From Patescibacteria group bacterium (lineage in GTDB: Bacteria > Patescibacteriota > Minisyncoccia > Portnoybacterales > UBA2143): a DNA stretch of 6,611 nt. Position 1 is the first letter of the stretch; each line of letters opens with the position of its first letter. Made by a program: the position numbers and the translations under genes. Under the pieces are notes generated by a model. The model made no database searches. It was not told where the DNA came from and saw only the letters and a list, made by a program, of their open reading frames with translations. This document shows positions 4,905 to 6,611 of this stretch, piece after piece. The DNA lies in contig JAHJQT010000056.1 of assembly GCA_018819085.1 (NCBI GenBank), positions 1 through 6,611 on the forward strand. Direction: 5' to 3'.

Positions 4905-5897
4905 ATGTTTAAAACAAGCTTCATCTCTGTTTTTAAAAGTGTTGACCTAGCTAGCCGGAGAATTCCGGTTATTATGCAAAAGGCGGATAAACCAGGCCCA
5001 ACTATTTGGGTTGTTGCAGCTATTCATGGAGATGAAGTTACTGGGATAGAAACTGTTTTACGCCTTAACCGTTTTTTGAAACGTAATAATTTTGAAAAAG
5101 GTACTGTTTATACTTTACCGGTAATGAATCCATTAGGCTACGAACTTGTTAATCGTTATATGCCTATTGAGTATCAGGATCTTAATCGTTGTTTCCCCGG
5201 TAGTCATAGTGGCAGTGGGGCTGAAAGAATTACTGCTAAAATTTTTTCTGAAATTGTTAAAACTAAACCAGAATTAGTAATCGATCTCCACACAGATACA
5301 ATGGAGTCAATCCCTTATATTTATCTCGATCAAGTCCTTGATTCTCAAGATAAACATTTAGTTGAAAAAATATTAAAATATTCAAAAATTTCTGGCATTA
5401 ATTATTTTGTTGAGAATATCAAAACTTACCAAAAAGAACTTCAAAATACCATTACAGGAGCTTTGATTAATATTGCTAAAATTCCATCTTTTACTATTGA
5501 ACTCGGTGGTCCTTTGGTAGTTAAACCTAAGTTTGTTGAAATTGGATTAAATTCTATCAAAAATATTTTAAGTCACTTAGGAATGATTAAAACCATTAAA
5601 CCATTGTGGAACTATTCTCATAAAACACCTCTTGATGGTTTATATGAAATAATTTGGCAGCAATATTCATCTGATTATTCAGGGATTGTTGAGTATAAGG
5701 TTCAGCCAGGGGATATCGTAAAAAAAGATCAACCATTGGCCAGAATTAAAAACTTATTTGATAAGACAATTCAAATTATTAAGGCTAAGGGAGATTGTAT
5801 AGTTGTCTCATATGCCGATCAATCAGTGTGTTTTCCTGGGACCGAACTTTTTACTATAGCCAAGAAAAATGATAAGGCTTTTCAATTTATAAAATAA
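4905..5897 (+). CDS. Succinylglutamate desuccinylase/aspartoacylase-family zinc hydrolase
   Basis: A 330-residue cytoplasmic protein of the M14-like AstE/AspA family, which hydrolyses amide bonds of N-acyl amino acids and related compounds. The zinc ligands are visible: H41 and E44 in AAIHGDEVTG (38-47) and H129 in DLHTD (127-131). DLNRCFPG (92-99) carries the family's substrate-binding Asn-Arg pair, and E199 in the strand IELGGP (198-203) is the expected catalytic base. The C-terminal part (about 240-320; SGIVEYKVQPGDIVKKDQPLARI) is a barrel-sandwich/biotinyl-like domain typical of the family. Length and motif order are normal, so the enzyme should be active. The substrate cannot be read from sequence, and no arginine-succinyltransferase or aspartate genes are nearby, so astE or aspA should not be assigned. 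It is transcribed alone, with no Shine-Dalgarno sequence. Its composition is less AT-extreme than the ATPase gene. Confidence 0.9.
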   Translation: MFKTSFISVFKSVDLASRRIPVIMQKADKPGPTIWVVAAIHGDEVTGIETVLRLNRFLKRNNFEKGTVYTLPVMNPLGYELVNRYMPIEYQDLNRCFPGSHSGSGAERITAKIFSEIVKTKPELVIDLHTDTMESIPYIYLDQVLDSQDKHLVEKILKYSKISGINYFVENIKTYQKELQNTITGALINIAKIPSFTIELGGPLVVKPKFVEIGLNSIKNILSHLGMIKTIKPLWNYSHKTPLDGLYEIIWQQYSSDYSGIVEYKVQPGDIVKKDQPLARIKNLFDKTIQIIKAKGDCIVVSYADQSVCFPGTELFTIAKKNDKAFQFIK

Positions 5898-5938
5898 GTA
5901 AGTGCAGAACAATAACAGGGGTCTTGGCAATGCTTTAG

Positions 5939-6003
5939 CCCAGTCAAAGGTTCGAAAGATGTCCGCCTTGCCGGCGAGTCAGATAGGATAGTGCGAACTT
6001 TTT
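5939..6003 (+). terminator. Repeat B copy 2 forming a terminator-like hairpin
   Basis: AAAGGTTCG (5946-5954) pairs with CGAACTTTT (5994-6002) through nine pairs with one G-U, enclosing a GC-rich inner stem (CGCC TTGCC GGCG, 5963-5975). The T run ends at 6003 and overlaps the stem's 3' arm. It begins 42 bases after the AstE/AspA-family stop and before the next promoter. The left part, CCCAGTCAAAGGTTCGAAAG, matches repeat B copy 1. The GC-rich centre is absent from copy 1 and may be an insertion like the one in repeat A. Confidence 0.55.
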
Positions 6004-6051
6004 ATTTTGAGAAGGCAATTGGATGCTCAGGGCAAAAAAAGTGAACTTAAT

Positions 6052-6079
6052 TTGACAAGCGGTACTTCTATGCTATTCT
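6052..6079 (+). promoter_or_regulatory. Promoter of the GH130 gene
   Basis: A perfect -35 TTGACA (6052-6057), a 16-base spacer, and -10 TATTCT (6074-6079, four of six consensus bases) preceded by TGC, giving an extended -10. The predicted start is near 6086, with a leader of about 44 bases. Confidence 0.6.
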
Positions 6080-6113
6080 GTATTTATTCGTTCATTAAAA
6101 AGAAGTCAATTAG

Positions 6114-6121
6114 AAAGGAGG
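6114..6121 (+). promoter_or_regulatory. Consensus Shine-Dalgarno sequence of the GH130 gene
   Basis: AAAGGAGG is a near-perfect anti-16S complement, 8 bases before the ATG at 6130. It fixes the start codon. It is the only convincing Shine-Dalgarno sequence in the window. Confidence 0.9.
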
Positions 6122-6129
6122 GTTGTGCG

Positions 6130-6611
6130 ATGGAACTTTTCAAGAGATTCGAGGGTAATCCCATATTAACCAAAATGGATTTCCCTGATGACTGGTTTAA
6201 ACGCCATGGCTGGACACCTCATACTGTCTTTAATGCTGGTGTCGGAGATCGAGATGGATTAACCCTTCTTTTTGTGAGGGTAGAAGACCGGCAAGGGATA
6301 TCTCGGCTTGTTTGTTTTTGTAGCGAAGACGGAAGAACAAATTGGGAAATAGACGAGGATACTATTTTTACAGGGGAGGAAAGAGAAGAGGGATACGGAG
6401 TTGAGGATCCTCGGCTTACTTGGATTGATACCCTGCGAGAATGGGCAATTGTGTATACTCATTATTCTATTTATGGTCCCTTGGTAAGTATCGCGACAAC
6501 GGAGAGCTTCAAGAGATTTAACTATTTAGGGAATGTTCTCCCTCCGGAAAACAAAGACGCAGCCCTTTTCCCTGAGCCGATAAATGGATATTGGTGGTTG
6601 ATACATAGACC
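6130..6611 (+). CDS. GH130-family glycoside phosphorylase (3'-truncated)
   Basis: The first 160 codons of a gene that leaves the window at its right edge; complete family members have roughly 300-400 residues. GH130 enzymes phosphorolyse beta-mannosides, such as beta-1,4-mannooligosaccharides or mannosylglucose, to mannose 1-phosphate; some members are hydrolases. Motifs in order: GNPILTKMD (9-17), TVFNAGV (32-38), LLFVRV (46-51), CSEDGRTNW (64-72), YGVEDPRLT (89-97) around the family's invariant EDPR, VYTHYS (108-113), ENKDAALFPE (140-149) and IHR (158-160). There is no signal peptide, so it is cytoplasmic. Substrate specificity depends on the missing C-terminal part. GC content is clearly higher (roughly 45%) than in the genes to the left, and it alone has a strong Shine-Dalgarno sequence, which may reflect a different origin or higher expression. 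An antisense open frame at 6259-6462 is only a shadow of this gene. Confidence 0.92.
   Translation, partial: MELFKRFEGNPILTKMDFPDDWFKRHGWTPHTVFNAGVGDRDGLTLLFVRVEDRQGISRLVCFCSEDGRTNWEIDEDTIFTGEEREEGYGVEDPRLTWIDTLREWAIVYTHYSIYGPLVSIATTESFKRFNYLGNVLPPENKDAALFPEPINGYWWLIHR

Noticed and set aside
1779..5958. tRNA fragments suggested by GGTTCGAA at 1781 and 5949
   Set aside because: No acceptor, D or anticodon arm surrounds either site, and the flanking bases do not form a T arm.
6259..6462. Minus-strand open frame of 67 codons
   Set aside because: It lies wholly antisense to the GH130 gene, which has clear family motifs through this interval.

Overview
The window is about two thirds AT and gene-dense. 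It holds seven protein-coding regions, two of them cut by the window edges, separated by short spacers that carry their own promoters and intrinsic terminators. Five of the six visible starts have no Shine-Dalgarno sequence, one gene looks leaderless, and short GC-rich palindromic inserts sit in AT-rich spacers. The gene types are an AAA/DUF4143 ATPase, a small matrixin-like protease, a membrane-anchored beta-propeller, an AstE/AspA-like hydrolase and a GH130 phosphorylase. Together these suggest a bacterium of the Candidate Phyla Radiation (Patescibacteria, perhaps Parcubacteria-like). This placement is inferred from style and gene content, not from a marker gene.

Layout. 1-457 (+): the last codons of an unidentified protein, possibly the end of a GHKL ATPase, followed closely by a small STAS-like (DUF4325-type) protein; then a terminator inside repeat A copy 1. 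557-1734 (+): a near-consensus promoter and an AAA_14/DUF4143 ATPase. 1833-3587 (-): a secreted, C-terminally anchored beta-propeller, convergent with the ATPase; a repeat B copy lies between their 3' ends. 3588-3832: a divergent spacer with a symmetric bidirectional -10 and repeat A copy 2. 3833-4621 (+): an exported matrixin-like zinc protease, followed by a strong terminator. 4622-4904: repeat A copy 3 and a strong promoter. 4905-5897 (+): an AstE/AspA-family zinc hydrolase, followed by repeat B copy 2, which forms a terminator-like hairpin. 6052-6611 (+): a promoter, a strong Shine-Dalgarno sequence and the first 160 codons of a GH130 glycoside phosphorylase, cut by the window edge.

The genes do not form one pathway. 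Apart from the first pair, each has its own promoter, so the window is a series of single-gene transcription units. The divergent propeller and protease are both predicted to act outside the cytoplasmic membrane and could be related in surface function, but nothing in the sequence proves it. The most unusual signals are between the genes. A repeat of roughly 70-100 bp occurs three times in the same orientation, each copy ending in an intrinsic terminator; in two copies no gene needs that terminator. One copy carries a GC-rich insertion flanked by a short direct duplication. The protease's zinc motif is one residue shorter than the family pattern.
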